64,000 nt of DNA from Burkholderiales bacterium (GTDB lineage: Bacteria > Pseudomonadota > Gammaproteobacteria > Burkholderiales > Burkholderiaceae_D), in contig JACQDX010000057.1 of the NCBI GenBank assembly GCA_016200895.1, positions 1 to 64,000 on the forward strand, in the 5' to 3' direction. The translations under genes were made by a program, and so were the position numbers. Under the pieces are notes generated by a model that was given only the letters and a program-made list of their open reading frames with translations, searched no databases and was not told where the DNA came from. Positions 26,709 to 38,186 of the stretch are shown one piece after another (position 1 is the stretch's first letter; the number at the start of each line of letters is the position of its first letter).

Positions 26709-27491
26709 ATGAAAACTGGCTTACGTACGCTGCCTTTGCTGATTTCGGCGTTAGCAGCCTTGGCATTGTTGCTGCATGGGCCGATTTCCCAGCTTGCGCA
26801 TTATCATGACTTTGCAGACCAGTCGGACTGGGCAGGTATACCTCATGCCATTGATGTGCTGACCAATCTTGGTTTTGCGATGGTTGCCATGACTGGAGGC
26901 TGGTTTTTACTGGAGAAATATCGCAAGGGTGACACCGGCATTGCATTTCCCGCTTATTGCACCTTTGCCCTCAGTATTGCCGCCACTACCGTGGGTTCCA
27001 GTTATTATCATCTGGCACCTGACGATGCGCGCCTGTTCTGGGATAGATTGCCCATCGCTTTTGCCTGTTGCAGCTTGTTGGCGGCGGTCAGGGCAGACAG
27101 CTTGCCGGGCATAGATGCCAGGAAAGCCATCATGGAACTGGTGTTGCTATTGATGGCTGCCTTGATGTCAGTGATCTGGTGGCAGCAGACAGGTGATCTG
27201 CGTCCCTATCTGCTGATACAAGGTTTAACTCTGGTATTGATCCCATTGTTGCAATGGATATGGAAGGCGGAAAGCGCAGATCGCTTGGCATTTGGTGCAG
27301 CGATGATCTTATATGTAACTGCGAAAATCACTGAAATGCTGGATGCACAGATTTTGCAGCAACTGCATATCTTGAGTGGACACAGCCTGAAGCATTTGCT
27401 CGCAGCCCTGGCAGCCTGTCTTATTGTATGGCGATTTCGACAGCGTCATGATTTTGAGCGTCCTATACAAGGAATACTTAGCAAGATTTAA
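26709..27491 (+). CDS. Alkaline ceramidase-like (CREST superfamily) membrane hydrolase
   Basis: This 260-residue protein has about seven hydrophobic helices. It keeps the catalytic set of alkaline ceramidases and the CREST superfamily: SxxxH in GSSYYHLAPDD (about 97-107), the aspartate in FWDRLPIAF, and HxxxH in SGHSLKHLLAALAA near the C-terminus. Those residues coordinate zinc in eukaryotic ACER enzymes. In bacteria the substrate is not established; an amide-linked lipid is a reasonable guess. ATG 26709 has AGGTGA 5 bases upstream; a GTG at 26700 is a weaker alternative. It is divergent from the XRE regulator. Confidence 0.85.
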   Translation: MKTGLRTLPLLISALAALALLLHGPISQLAHYHDFADQSDWAGIPHAIDVLTNLGFAMVAMTGGWFLLEKYRKGDTGIAFPAYCTFALSIAATTVGSSYYHLAPDDARLFWDRLPIAFACCSLLAAVRADSLPGIDARKAIMELVLLLMAALMSVIWWQQTGDLRPYLLIQGLTLVLIPLLQWIWKAESADRLAFGAAMILYVTAKITEMLDAQILQQLHILSGHSLKHLLAALAACLIVWRFRQRHDFERPIQGILSKI

Positions 27492-27492
27492 T

Positions 27493-27581
27493 TGCCGGGA
27501 TGCACGGATGTGTCATGTATAAATATGAAAACCAGATTTGAGTTCAATGTGAATACCACTCATTGAAACAGATGCCCGGCA
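27493..27581. repeat. Nested inverted repeats between convergent genes
   Basis: TGCCGGG (27493-27499) pairs with CCCGGCA (27575-27581), and inside it TTCAATG (27543-27549) pairs with CATTGAA (27561-27567). No strong T-run follows either strand. It may act as a bidirectional transcription barrier between the ceramidase-like and hydrolase genes. Confidence 0.35.
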
Positions 27582-27599
27582 CATAAATTGCCGACTGCA

Positions 27600-28502
27600 T
27601 TATTTATTTATGGACTGTAAAAATTCCTGATAGTCCCTGGCAAGCAAAGCGGGGTTTTCAACCATGGGGACGTGCCCTAATCCAGGGTAGATGCGTAATT
27701 GACTTTCGCGAATTTTTCCTGACAAGAATTTGGCACTACTTACATGCATGATTTTGTCTTGCTCACCCAATGCTATCCAAGTAGGCAATTGCAACTGCTC
27801 CAAGATGTTGCGCTGATCCATATCCACTTCAATATCTCGCATGATATGGGCATCTTGATATTGTCTTCTAATTCTCTTTTCGGCAATCAAGGGTAAAAAA
27901 ATACTTGGAATATATGGCGGTTTGCTCATGCCTATCCGCATCATGGTTTTATATTCATGCACATTTTTAATTTGCATCATGGGATTTACACCTGTCCTGA
28001 TTATTTCGAGTTGCAGCCAGGATTTCTGGCATTCGGCACCTGCGGTATCTATCAGAGCTAATGAAGAAAATAAATCGGGACGCTTCAATACTAGCTGCAT
28101 TGCCAGGGCACCACCCATAGAACTGCCCACGAGATGCACACGTTTGAGTCCCAAATGATCAATAAATTCAACCAATCGTTGCGCCTGTGCGTGAACCCCA
28201 TAGTTGCAATTATTTGCATAGCTACTGTCACCATGTGCTGGCAGATCAGGAATGACGAGTGGGTACGATGCCGGTAGATTTTGGGCGAATCGCAGCCATG
28301 TATCTTTGTCGGTTCCCGCACCATGGAGCATAAGGATGGGTTCTTCATTACCAGTTTGACTTCTTTCAAAAAAAGTCATTTTTCCAAAGGCAAGTGTGAC
28401 TGATTGGAGAGTCACTTTTGCCTTTTTTTGTTCACTGATCATTGCCTTGTGAAACACGCTGACTAGTATATTTTGCCAGGCATGGTGAAGTTTGCTGAAC
28501 AT
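27600..28502 (-). CDS. Alpha/beta hydrolase
   Basis: This 300-residue alpha/beta-hydrolase-fold enzyme has the oxyanion segment LMLHGAGTDKDTW, LVIPDLPAHGDS, nucleophile serine in LVGSSMGGALAM, the acid in ALGEQDKIMH and the base in YPGLGHVPMVENP. It resembles lipases/esterases of the MhpC-like group; the substrate is not determinable. A hydrophobic N-terminus (about 1-25) may be a membrane anchor. ATG 28502 is preferred over a TTG at 28514. It is followed upstream by the tetR gene on the same strand, with 24 bases between, so regulator and hydrolase form one unit. Confidence 0.88.
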   Translation of the reverse strand: MFSKLHHAWQNILVSVFHKAMISEQKKAKVTLQSVTLAFGKMTFFERSQTGNEEPILMLHGAGTDKDTWLRFAQNLPASYPLVIPDLPAHGDSSYANNCNYGVHAQAQRLVEFIDHLGLKRVHLVGSSMGGALAMQLVLKRPDLFSSLALIDTAGAECQKSWLQLEIIRTGVNPMMQIKNVHEYKTMMRIGMSKPPYIPSIFLPLIAEKRIRRQYQDAHIMRDIEVDMDQRNILEQLQLPTWIALGEQDKIMHVSSAKFLSGKIRESQLRIYPGLGHVPMVENPALLARDYQEFLQSINK

Positions 28503-28526
28503 GGATGTTCCCAAGTGATTGATAGA

Positions 28527-29135
28527 TTAATTTTTAAATACAGCGCCATGCATAAAGAACTGCAGCATTTCTTCATACAAAGGGAGCAATGGCTGCGTCT
28601 TATCTCCAAGCCAACGCATTAGTGTGGCTAAGCGCAAGAAGGCCAGGTATTCAGCTAAACGTAAAGCATCAGTTTTTGTATTGAATTCGCCGTTGCGTTG
28701 TCCACGTGCAATCAGGGAAAGGCTGAGTGCGAAGAAAATGTCGTCTTCGCCGATTTGCTCTGTCGTTTGTTGTCCTGCAAGTCGGTAAACTAAAAATGGG
28801 CCAAGATATTCATGCATTCTTTCTGCATAGCTGGCTTCCAGACTTAGCACCAGAGTAAATCCACTCCAGGCATCTTTGCATGCCATCGCTGCCGTAATCA
28901 CAGCTTCTTGATGAACTAGTTGATCTTGTTTAAAACGATAAGCGATAAAAGCCTCTTTGACCGGGAAATGGCGATAGAGAGTCCCGCGGGCGACATCAGC
29001 TGCCTCAGCGATGATTTCCATGGTGGTTGCTTCATAGCCTTTACTTTCGAAAAGTTGCCAGGCACATTGCGAAAGTTGCTCGCTGGTTTTTTGCAATTTT
29101 CGGGTGCGACGGGAGTGGTTATTTTCAGTCGTCAT
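28527..29135 (-). CDS. TetR-family transcriptional regulator
   Basis: This 202-residue repressor has an N-terminal HTH domain (about 15-62): SEQLSQCAWQLFESKGYEATTMEIIAEAADVARGTLYRHFPVKEAF matches the TetR signature, with recognition helix RGTLYRHF. The ligand-binding helices follow. ATG 29135 is chosen, because the longer frame (from 29174) would overlap the palindromic operator. The gene precedes the hydrolase gene on the same strand and presumably represses it and itself. Confidence 0.9.
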   Translation of the reverse strand: MTTENNHSRRTRKLQKTSEQLSQCAWQLFESKGYEATTMEIIAEAADVARGTLYRHFPVKEAFIAYRFKQDQLVHQEAVITAAMACKDAWSGFTLVLSLEASYAERMHEYLGPFLVYRLAGQQTTEQIGEDDIFFALSLSLIARGQRNGEFNTKTDALRLAEYLAFLRLATLMRWLGDKTQPLLPLYEEMLQFFMHGAVFKN

Positions 29136-29166
29136 AATTGTTGCCGAAAAATAGTTTAAAAATAAA

Positions 29167-29198
29167 TGAGACAATGATCAAAATAGTACATTGTCTCA
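29167..29198 (-). promoter_or_regulatory. Palindromic operator of the TetR regulator
   Basis: TGAGACAATG (29167-29176), a 12-base centre and CATTGTCTCA (29189-29198) form a perfect 10-bp inverted repeat 32 bases upstream of the tetR start. The size and position are classical for autorepression. Confidence 0.75.
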
Positions 29199-29377
29199 AA
29201 ATATAAATCAAGAAAATCTACTTTTTGGCTAATGCGTAAAGTCAAGTCATCAGTTTTTATCATTCAAAAGTTGCAAATTTCACTTATTTATGTCGCTTGC
29301 TTATTTTGAGAGCGCAAATTTTGAATCAAATTGCATGCATGACTTGATTCTGTTTTCACCATGAAAGGCAAAGACTT

Positions 29378-29443
29378 ATGGCAGATAAATTGAAGTTGAC
29401 CGCAAAACTGATTCATAATCAGGTTATTAACAAATTAGTTTGA
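29378..29443 (+). CDS. Doubtful small open frame
   Basis: A 21-codon frame, MADKLKLTAKLIHNQVINKLV, ends 14 bases before the TatD start. It could be an amphipathic leader peptide. There is no convincing ribosome site and no known family, so it may well be chance. Confidence 0.12.
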   Translation: MADKLKLTAKLIHNQVINKLV

Positions 29444-29457
29444 GTTTGAAGTCGCTT

Positions 29458-30264
29458 ATGTGGATAGATAGCCACTGTCATCTGGATGCAAATGAGTTTG
29501 GCGGAATGTCGCTGGACGTTGCCGAAGCTGCAGCGCAGGTGGGCGTTTCCGCCATCGTCGTACCTGCTGTACACAAAAATAATTTTAATACCGTCATTGA
29601 GCTAGGTGGGCAAAGGGCTGATTGCTTTTATGCCCTGGGCATACATCCCATGTATGTACCAACGTCAAAAGAAGAGGACTTGCTGCTCCTGCGTAAAAGA
29701 GTGGAGGAGCTGATGGCTGGTACAGATACTCAGAAAAAACTGGTGGCGATAGGCGAAATTGGTCTTGATTATTTTGTGTCTGCGCTGGCACAAAGTCCTT
29801 TGAAGGAAAAGCAGGAATACTTCTATACAGAACAACTGAAGCTGGCCAGGGATTTTGATTTGCCTGTGCTGCTCCATGTACGTCGTTCACAAGACATCAT
29901 CCTCAAGCATTTACGACGAATAAAAGTCAGAGGCGGGATTGCTCATGCTTTTAACGGCAGCGCACAGCAGGCACAGACCTTTATCGATATGGGGTTCAAG
30001 CTGGGCTTTGGTGGTGCCATGACTTTCACGCGTGCTTTGCAAATACGCAGACTGGCTACAGACTTGCCCTTGTCAAGCATCGTACTGGAAACTGATGCGC
30101 CAGATATTCCACCGAGCTGGTTGCGAGAAGGTGCCAATACGCCAGCACAGCTACCCAGGATAGGAGCCGTGCTGGCAGAATTGCGCAATCTGAGTTTGAC
30201 TGAAGTCGCGCAAGCGACAACCGCCAATGCCATGTATGTCATGCCACGCATGCAAAGGGCCTAG
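29458..30264 (+). CDS. TatD-family metal-dependent hydrolase
   Basis: This 268-residue TIM-barrel protein of the amidohydrolase superfamily belongs to the TatD DNase type. Metal-binding residues are DSHCHLD (4-10, HxH), GEIGLDY, the histidine in LLHVRRS, AHAFNGSA and the aspartate in LETDAPDIPP. The start ATG gives the family N-terminus MWIDSHCHL, and the upstream TTG is not needed. It is followed by comEC with a 3-base gap, so the two genes are co-transcribed. Family members nick or degrade DNA in repair or apoptosis-like processes; a role with ComEC in DNA uptake is only suggested by adjacency. Confidence 0.92.
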   Translation: MWIDSHCHLDANEFGGMSLDVAEAAAQVGVSAIVVPAVHKNNFNTVIELGGQRADCFYALGIHPMYVPTSKEEDLLLLRKRVEELMAGTDTQKKLVAIGEIGLDYFVSALAQSPLKEKQEYFYTEQLKLARDFDLPVLLHVRRSQDIILKHLRRIKVRGGIAHAFNGSAQQAQTFIDMGFKLGFGGAMTFTRALQIRRLATDLPLSSIVLETDAPDIPPSWLREGANTPAQLPRIGAVLAELRNLSLTEVAQATTANAMYVMPRMQRA

Positions 30265-30267
30265 CTT

Positions 30268-32712
30268 GTGCGGGCAGTAATGTTGGGCTTTGTATTGGGC
30301 GTCGCCATTTTGCAGCAACAGGCAGAGCTATTGAGCTACAACTTGCTGGCGCTGACGGCGGTTTCATCACTAGCCACCATTCTTCTTCTGACTAAATATA
30401 AACCTGCACCCTGGCTACACCTGCCCACACGCTTTGCAGTAGCTGCCACGATGGGTTTTGTTTGGGCCAGCGCTTATGCGCATTTTTATATGCGCGAAGA
30501 GTTGCCCAAAAAATGGGAAAATCAGGATGTAGTATTAAGCGGTACCATAGACAGCCTGCCTTTTCAATTTGAACAAGGGCAAAGGTTCAATTTTGCGGTA
30601 GAACAGGTACGCGCAGATGGCATCGCTGATTTGACTGGCATCGCACATTGGCCATCCAAAGTTGCATTGTCCTGGTATGGTGCTGACCGCGGTGGCGATA
30701 TGCGTCAGGTAGCCACAGTCCAGCCAGGTGAGCGCTGGCAATTCCGTGTGCGCCTGAAGCGCCCGCATGGTAATGCCAACCCGCTTGCTGGCTTTGATTA
30801 TGAGGCATGGCTGCTGGAGCAGGGCATACGTGCTACCGGTACTGTCAGGCTCGATAAATTTGAACCGGATGCAGTTGCCTACAACCGTAAGCTGACTGAT
30901 TTTGTCTGGAGCATAAACAATATCGTTGAATACAGCCGCGCCAGATTACGCGACCGCATCCACGCTGCCTTACCCGGCCAGCCCTACGCTGGGGTGCTGG
31001 TCGCCCTGGTAGTTGGTGATCAACGTGAAATCCCCCAGTCTGACTGGACCATATTTAACCGGGTAGGCATAGGTCATCTAATCAGTATCTCAGGCTTGCA
31101 CATCACCATGGTTGCGGGTTTATTCGCTGGCCTGGTGTTTTACTTCTGGCGACGTTCTTTCTTCCTCAATCTTTCTTTGCCCTTGCGCCTTCCTGCGCAA
31201 AAGGCGGCAGCACTGGCAGGTGCGCTGATGGCACTGGTCTATGTTGCCCTGGCTGGCTTTGGGTTGCCTGCACAAAGAACGCTGATCATGCTCAGTGTGG
31301 TTGCGGTGGCGATATGGACAGGGCGCATCAGCAGTTTTTCTGCAGTATTAAGTCTGGCACTGGGACTAGTGGCATTGGCAGACCCATGGGCGGTGTTGTC
31401 GGCCGGGTTTTGGTTATCCTTTGCGGCTGTTGGTGTCATCGTCTTTGCGACTGGTGGGCAAGAGCGCGTCAAACCACAAGAAAGCCGTGCTGCTGGCTTC
31501 ATGGCTTCTTTGCGTTCGGCATCACTGATGCAATATTCAGTGACCCTGGGCATGATACCGCTGACCATGTTTTTATTTGGTCAGATATCCCTCATCAGCC
31601 CACTGGCAAATGCAATCGCTATTCCACTGGTCAGCTTTGTTGTCACGCCATTGGCTTTGGTCGGCAGTATCCTGCCTGCGCCTTTGTCAGTATGGTTGCT
31701 GCAAATTGCCCATGTCTTCGTGGACTTTCTGGCACGCTTCCTGACTTACTTCAGTACCTTGCCGTATGCAGTGTGGACTGCACCTATTCCCTCATTCTGG
31801 CTTTTTGCGCTTGCAATGGCTGGAGTATTGTGGCTGCTGGCCCCCAGAGCCTGGCCTTTGCGCTGGCTGGGGCTGGTCTGTTGCTTGCCATTGTTATTGC
31901 AGGCTTCGCAAAAGCCAGCAGATGGAGAGTTGGTCGTGACTGCGCTGGACGTAGGGCAGGGAATGGCGCTATTGCTGGAGACTGCTCATCATAGGCTACT
32001 CTATGATAGCGGCCCCAGTCTGGGGCTTGATTCGGACAGCGGCAGCCGAGTGATTTTGCCTTATCTGCATGCTAGGGGCATCAATGAGCTTGATGTCATG
32101 ATGATTTCTCATAATGATAATGACCATTCTGGCGGAGCCTTAAGCATACTCAAGCATTTGCCTGTAGGCCTGTTAAGTACGTCCCTGAGCCTGGATAGTC
32201 CCATCGTTCAAACTGCAAAACAGCACAGACGTTGTGTGGGCGGTCAAACCTGGGATTGGGATGGTGTGCATTTTGAAGTCTTGCAACCCGGCACAGCCAG
32301 TTATGAAAGTACGAAATGGAAACCGAATGCCCGTAGCTGCGTATTAAAGGTCTCTACCAAACTGCATTCGATCTTGCTGGCGGGTGATATAGAGGCCATA
32401 CAGGAAGATGAGCTGGTGAATAGCATCCCACAAAAACTCAAGGCAGACGTTTTGTTGGCGCCGCATCATGGTAGTGGTACATCATCCACCGAGCCTTTCC
32501 TGAAAGTGGTGCAGCCAGAACTGGCGATTTTCCAGGTTGGCTACCTGAACCGCTACCATCATCCCAAACCAGAAGTTTTCCAGCGCTATGCTGATTTTGG
32601 AATAAAACGTCTAAGAACAGATGAATCGGGTGCAATCAGCATACAATTTGGCGCATCATTGAAAACTTCACAATTCAGACAGGAAAACGCGCGTTATTGG
32701 TTTGACCGGTAA
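30268..32712 (+). CDS. comEC: DNA internalisation protein ComEC/Rec2
   Basis: This 814-residue polytopic protein forms the channel for single-stranded DNA during natural transformation. It has an N-terminal OB-like DUF4131 region (about 40-210) and the competence domain with about eight membrane helices, including RVGIGHLISISGLHITMVAGL. A C-terminal metallo-beta-lactamase-like domain (about 555-800) carries MMISHNDNDHSGGALSIL and LLAPHHGSGTSS. Full length and uninterrupted. The start is GTG 30268, 3 bases after tatD; an ATG at 30280 is possible. Presence of comEC is consistent with competence, but the other com genes are not in view. Confidence 0.95.
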   Translation: MRAVMLGFVLGVAILQQQAELLSYNLLALTAVSSLATILLLTKYKPAPWLHLPTRFAVAATMGFVWASAYAHFYMREELPKKWENQDVVLSGTIDSLPFQFEQGQRFNFAVEQVRADGIADLTGIAHWPSKVALSWYGADRGGDMRQVATVQPGERWQFRVRLKRPHGNANPLAGFDYEAWLLEQGIRATGTVRLDKFEPDAVAYNRKLTDFVWSINNIVEYSRARLRDRIHAALPGQPYAGVLVALVVGDQREIPQSDWTIFNRVGIGHLISISGLHITMVAGLFAGLVFYFWRRSFFLNLSLPLRLPAQKAAALAGALMALVYVALAGFGLPAQRTLIMLSVVAVAIWTGRISSFSAVLSLALGLVALADPWAVLSAGFWLSFAAVGVIVFATGGQERVKPQESRAAGFMASLRSASLMQYSVTLGMIPLTMFLFGQISLISPLANAIAIPLVSFVVTPLALVGSILPAPLSVWLLQIAHVFVDFLARFLTYFSTLPYAVWTAPIPSFWLFALAMAGVLWLLAPRAWPLRWLGLVCCLPLLLQASQKPADGELVVTALDVGQGMALLLETAHHRLLYDSGPSLGLDSDSGSRVILPYLHARGINELDVMMISHNDNDHSGGALSILKHLPVGLLSTSLSLDSPIVQTAKQHRRCVGGQTWDWDGVHFEVLQPGTASYESTKWKPNARSCVLKVSTKLHSILLAGDIEAIQEDELVNSIPQKLKADVLLAPHHGSGTSSTEPFLKVVQPELAIFQVGYLNRYHHPKPEVFQRYADFGIKRLRTDESGAISIQFGASLKTSQFRQENARYWFDR

Positions 32713-32728
32713 TGCAATACCTATAGTT

Positions 32729-33544
32729 ATGAACGAGACTACCGTAAAACCCATCATCCATTTTGTCCATGGCAATAGCTTTCCGTCCGGGACATATCGC
32801 GTGTTTCTCGATCATTTGCGAACTGTTTATGAAGTCCATGCCAGCGACATGGTCGGCCATGATCCGGCATATCCTGTGACAGACGGCTGGCGCAATCTGG
32901 TGCAAGAGTTGATAGACACTTTGCAGGCAAATTATCAGCAACCAGTGATATTGCTGGGCCATTCGCTGGGAGGGATTTTGTCACTGATGGCAGCCAGGGC
33001 CAGGCCAGACCTGGTGCGTGGTGTAGTGGTGCTGGATTCGCCAGTGGTATCTGGCTGGCGGGCGATGTTGTTGCGTATATTTAAATCCCTGGGGCTGGAT
33101 AAAAAATTTTCGCCTGCGCGCTTTTCAGAAAGGCGACGTCACCTCTGGAAAAACGAAGAGGAGGCTTATCAGCACTTTGCATCCAAGGAAATGTTTGCCA
33201 TCTGGCCGCCAGAAGTCTTGCGTGATTATATGAAGGCCGGTCTCAAGCCGCACCCGGAGGGCGTGACCTTGCGCTTTGCCCGCGAAGTGGAAACGGCAAT
33301 TTACCGTACCTTGCCACATGGACTGGGACGTTTGAATAAACGTCCGCCTAATGTGCCGGTCGGATTTGTTGGTGGTACTGAATCCATAGAATGTCGTCAG
33401 GCAGGTCCAAAAGCGACAAAAGAATTAATGGGAGATAATTATGTACTTATTCCTGGTGGTCACTTGATCCCTATGGAAGTGCCCGGCAATACAGCCACTG
33501 CCGTGCTGGCGATGCTAGAACGTATGAACCTTAGTTCAATATAA
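32729..33544 (+). CDS. Alpha/beta hydrolase (serine hydrolase)
   Basis: This 271-residue alpha/beta-hydrolase-fold enzyme has the oxyanion segment FVHGNSFPSGTYRVFLD near residue 10, nucleophile serine in LLGHSLGGILSLMAA (about 76-81) and a late GGHLIPMEVP histidine. An acid in VGGTESIECR is plausible. It is unlike the first hydrolase in this window and closer to small esterases. ATG 32729 is chosen because the frame from TTG 32702 would overlap the end of comEC. It is 16 bases after comEC and might share its transcript. Substrate unknown. Confidence 0.86.
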   Translation: MNETTVKPIIHFVHGNSFPSGTYRVFLDHLRTVYEVHASDMVGHDPAYPVTDGWRNLVQELIDTLQANYQQPVILLGHSLGGILSLMAARARPDLVRGVVVLDSPVVSGWRAMLLRIFKSLGLDKKFSPARFSERRRHLWKNEEEAYQHFASKEMFAIWPPEVLRDYMKAGLKPHPEGVTLRFAREVETAIYRTLPHGLGRLNKRPPNVPVGFVGGTESIECRQAGPKATKELMGDNYVLIPGGHLIPMEVPGNTATAVLAMLERMNLSSI

Positions 33545-33574
33545 GTCCTCTATAAACTCAATAGCGACAAATAC

Positions 33575-34519
33575 ATGAATCAAATCAAGCCTGTATTGAA
33601 ATTTGCTGTGCCACTGGCGGCATTATTATTAACAGCCAGTGTATTTTCACAAGAGACTTTGCCATCCTGGAGTGAATTCACACAGGTGCGACAGGCCGGC
33701 AAGACGACCTTGCAAGTGGATATTGATAATGACAGCCTGCTGTTCAAAAAGGATGACGGTTTTTACACCAGTGGTAACAGAATAGGGCAGAGCTTTACCA
33801 AAGGAGATGTTACGCAAGCCCTGACTTATGGTTGGCGACTGGGACAGGAGTTGTATACCGCGTCTGATATCAAGCTGACTCCAAATCAGATTGCCAAAAT
33901 TGATCATCCCTACGCTGGCTGGTTGTATGCAGGTCTGTATCGCGAAAAGAATGAAGCCAATGGCAAGAGCCAGCGTCTCGGGCTGGATATAGGATGTATG
34001 GGACCTTGTGCCGGTGGCGAATGGACTCAGACGCATTTGCACAGATTATTGAAGCAACCCTTACCACAAGGCTGGAGTACGCAGTTGCGTAATGAATGGG
34101 GTGCTGTCTTGTCAGGTGAATATTCACCTGGCCGCATCGTGGCAACGTCCAATGTAGATATTGCCCCACGTCTGAAAGGGCGTTTCGGCAATATCTTTAC
34201 AGATGCCAGCGCAGAGTTGATGGTACGTGCTGGCAGCCTGAATGCCTTGCCTGAGCAAGCAGCCAGCTATGGTTTCTTGCGTACCGAGCTCAAGGCTGTT
34301 GCCTGCAATGCAAGCATACAGGGCGGCTACTTTAATAATCAGGCTACTGCAGTCAAACCCAAAAGTCTGGTTGGTGAGTTTGAAATAGGCTATTTATGGC
34401 GGAGTGAAAACTATGGCGCATCAGCATCCTTTATCCGTCGCAGTAATGAAATCAAGGAATTAAGCAATGGCCAGGGCGCGCAAAATTTTGCAAGATTGCA
34501 ATTTATTTATGCAATGTAA
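33575..34519 (+). CDS. lpxR: LpxR-family lipid A 3'-O-deacylase
   Basis: This 314-residue outer-membrane beta-barrel of the DUF2219/LpxR family removes the 3'-acyloxyacyl chain from lipid A in the outer leaflet. A signal peptide ends near residue 25 (SVFSQ). LpxR-type catalytic residues are visible: Asn and Asp in DNDSLLF, the threonine in GFYTSGNRIG, HPYAGWLYAG, and the histidine in WTQTHLHRLL. The C-terminus ends in an aromatic-rich barrel strand with a terminal Met rather than Phe. It precedes pyrG but is unrelated to it. Action on lipid A would alter host recognition or polymyxin sensitivity, which is inferred from the family. Confidence 0.9.
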   Translation: MNQIKPVLKFAVPLAALLLTASVFSQETLPSWSEFTQVRQAGKTTLQVDIDNDSLLFKKDDGFYTSGNRIGQSFTKGDVTQALTYGWRLGQELYTASDIKLTPNQIAKIDHPYAGWLYAGLYREKNEANGKSQRLGLDIGCMGPCAGGEWTQTHLHRLLKQPLPQGWSTQLRNEWGAVLSGEYSPGRIVATSNVDIAPRLKGRFGNIFTDASAELMVRAGSLNALPEQAASYGFLRTELKAVACNASIQGGYFNNQATAVKPKSLVGEFEIGYLWRSENYGASASFIRRSNEIKELSNGQGAQNFARLQFIYAM

Positions 34520-34554
34520 ACCTGTCGGTTCTTGAAGTTTCATAGGAATTGCGA

Positions 34555-36277
<1,723 letters not shown>

Positions 36278-36367
36278 GATTGTATGGATTTGATGCAGGC
36301 TTGAACCAGCCTGGATTTTTGATTGCTGGTTTGCTTGTCATTAATAAATCCTGCTAAATCCTGATTG

Positions 36368-36400
36368 AAAAGGCGAGCCACTATGCGGTTCGCCTTTTTT
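36368..36400 (+). terminator. Rho-independent terminator after pyrG
   Basis: AAAAGGCGAGCC and GGTTCGCCTTTT form a stem with one G-T pair and a 7-base loop, followed by T. Confidence 0.85.
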
Positions 36401-36439
36401 GCAAAATGACGCAGAGTTGCCTGAGGGAATGTTATTGCT

Positions 36440-36536
36440 GTGCTTAAGCTGAGCGTCGACAAGCACGGTGAGTGAAGGCCAGGATTCCGGGAATCCGCTT
36501 TTGTTTGATTTGTCCTGTAGTGAAACAGGTTTTTTT
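36440..36536 (+). ncRNA. Possible small RNA or structured leader before eno
   Basis: Three hairpins follow in series: GTGCTT/AAGCAC (36440-36466), the palindrome GGATTCC-G-GGAATCC (36482-36496), and CCTGT/ACAGG (36514-36529) ending in seven T. The last looks like a terminator, so a short RNA from here is plausible. No clear promoter is seen, so this remains tentative. Confidence 0.25.
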
Positions 36537-36746
36537 GCTTACCAGTGCAAAAAAGCGGCAAGAATAAAGTTTTGTTCGGTTCGTCGAACCAGAGTAATGG
36601 AGTATTATCTGCACCATTATTTTGAAGTAGCAAATGCATTACTGCTTTATTTATCTGTGGCCAAGCCATATCAGAGGCCCGCAGATGCAGACGCAAGTCA
36701 GATTCGTTTTATTTTGTTCGATATTTTGATTGTTTAGGAGAATTGA

Positions 36747-38030
<1,284 letters not shown>

Positions 38031-38047
38031 TCTGGTATCTTGCAAAG

Positions 38048-38074
38048 AAAAAGGGGAACTGAGTTCCCCTTTTT
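38048..38074 (+). terminator. Rho-independent terminator after eno
   Basis: AAAAAGGGGAAC, loop TGA and GTTCCCC with TTTTT; the A-run on the left lets it also work on the other strand. Confidence 0.92.
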
Positions 38075-38186
38075 CTTGTTAAGTCCTTTTCGGAAAATAT
38101 TTTGTTTTAGTTTTTGTATTGGTTCTTGTATTAGTTTTTGCTTTATTTTCGCTGTATTTCTGTTTCATTTACTGCCTTGATATCCC

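Larger units (their letters stand above)
29136..29457. other. Intergenic region before tatD, operator-rich
   Basis: These 322 AT-rich bases contain the tetR operator (29167-29198) and a dyad GAATCAA/TTGATTC (29323-29350) with a central TGCATGCA. They also hold a possible 21-codon frame (29378-29443) that I treat as doubtful. No other gene is supported. Confidence 0.5.
36278..36746. other. pyrG-eno intergenic region, hairpin-rich, no gene
   Basis: These 469 bases lack a supported gene; a short open frame at 36468-36737 has no ribosome site or family likeness. They contain a weak terminator dyad (36296-36313), the pyrG terminator (36368-36400), a structured stretch (36440-36536) and a 13-base palindrome GGTTCGTCGAACC (36588-36600). 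AGGAG at about 36737 is the ribosome site of eno. Confidence 0.6.

Noticed and set aside
36468..36737. An 89-codon open frame between pyrG and eno
   Set aside because: GTG start without a ribosome site, overlaps hairpins and a T7 run, and resembles no family.
36278..36746. A kdsA gene or remnant between pyrG and eno
   Set aside because: No frame resembling Kdo8P synthase or a decayed copy is visible.
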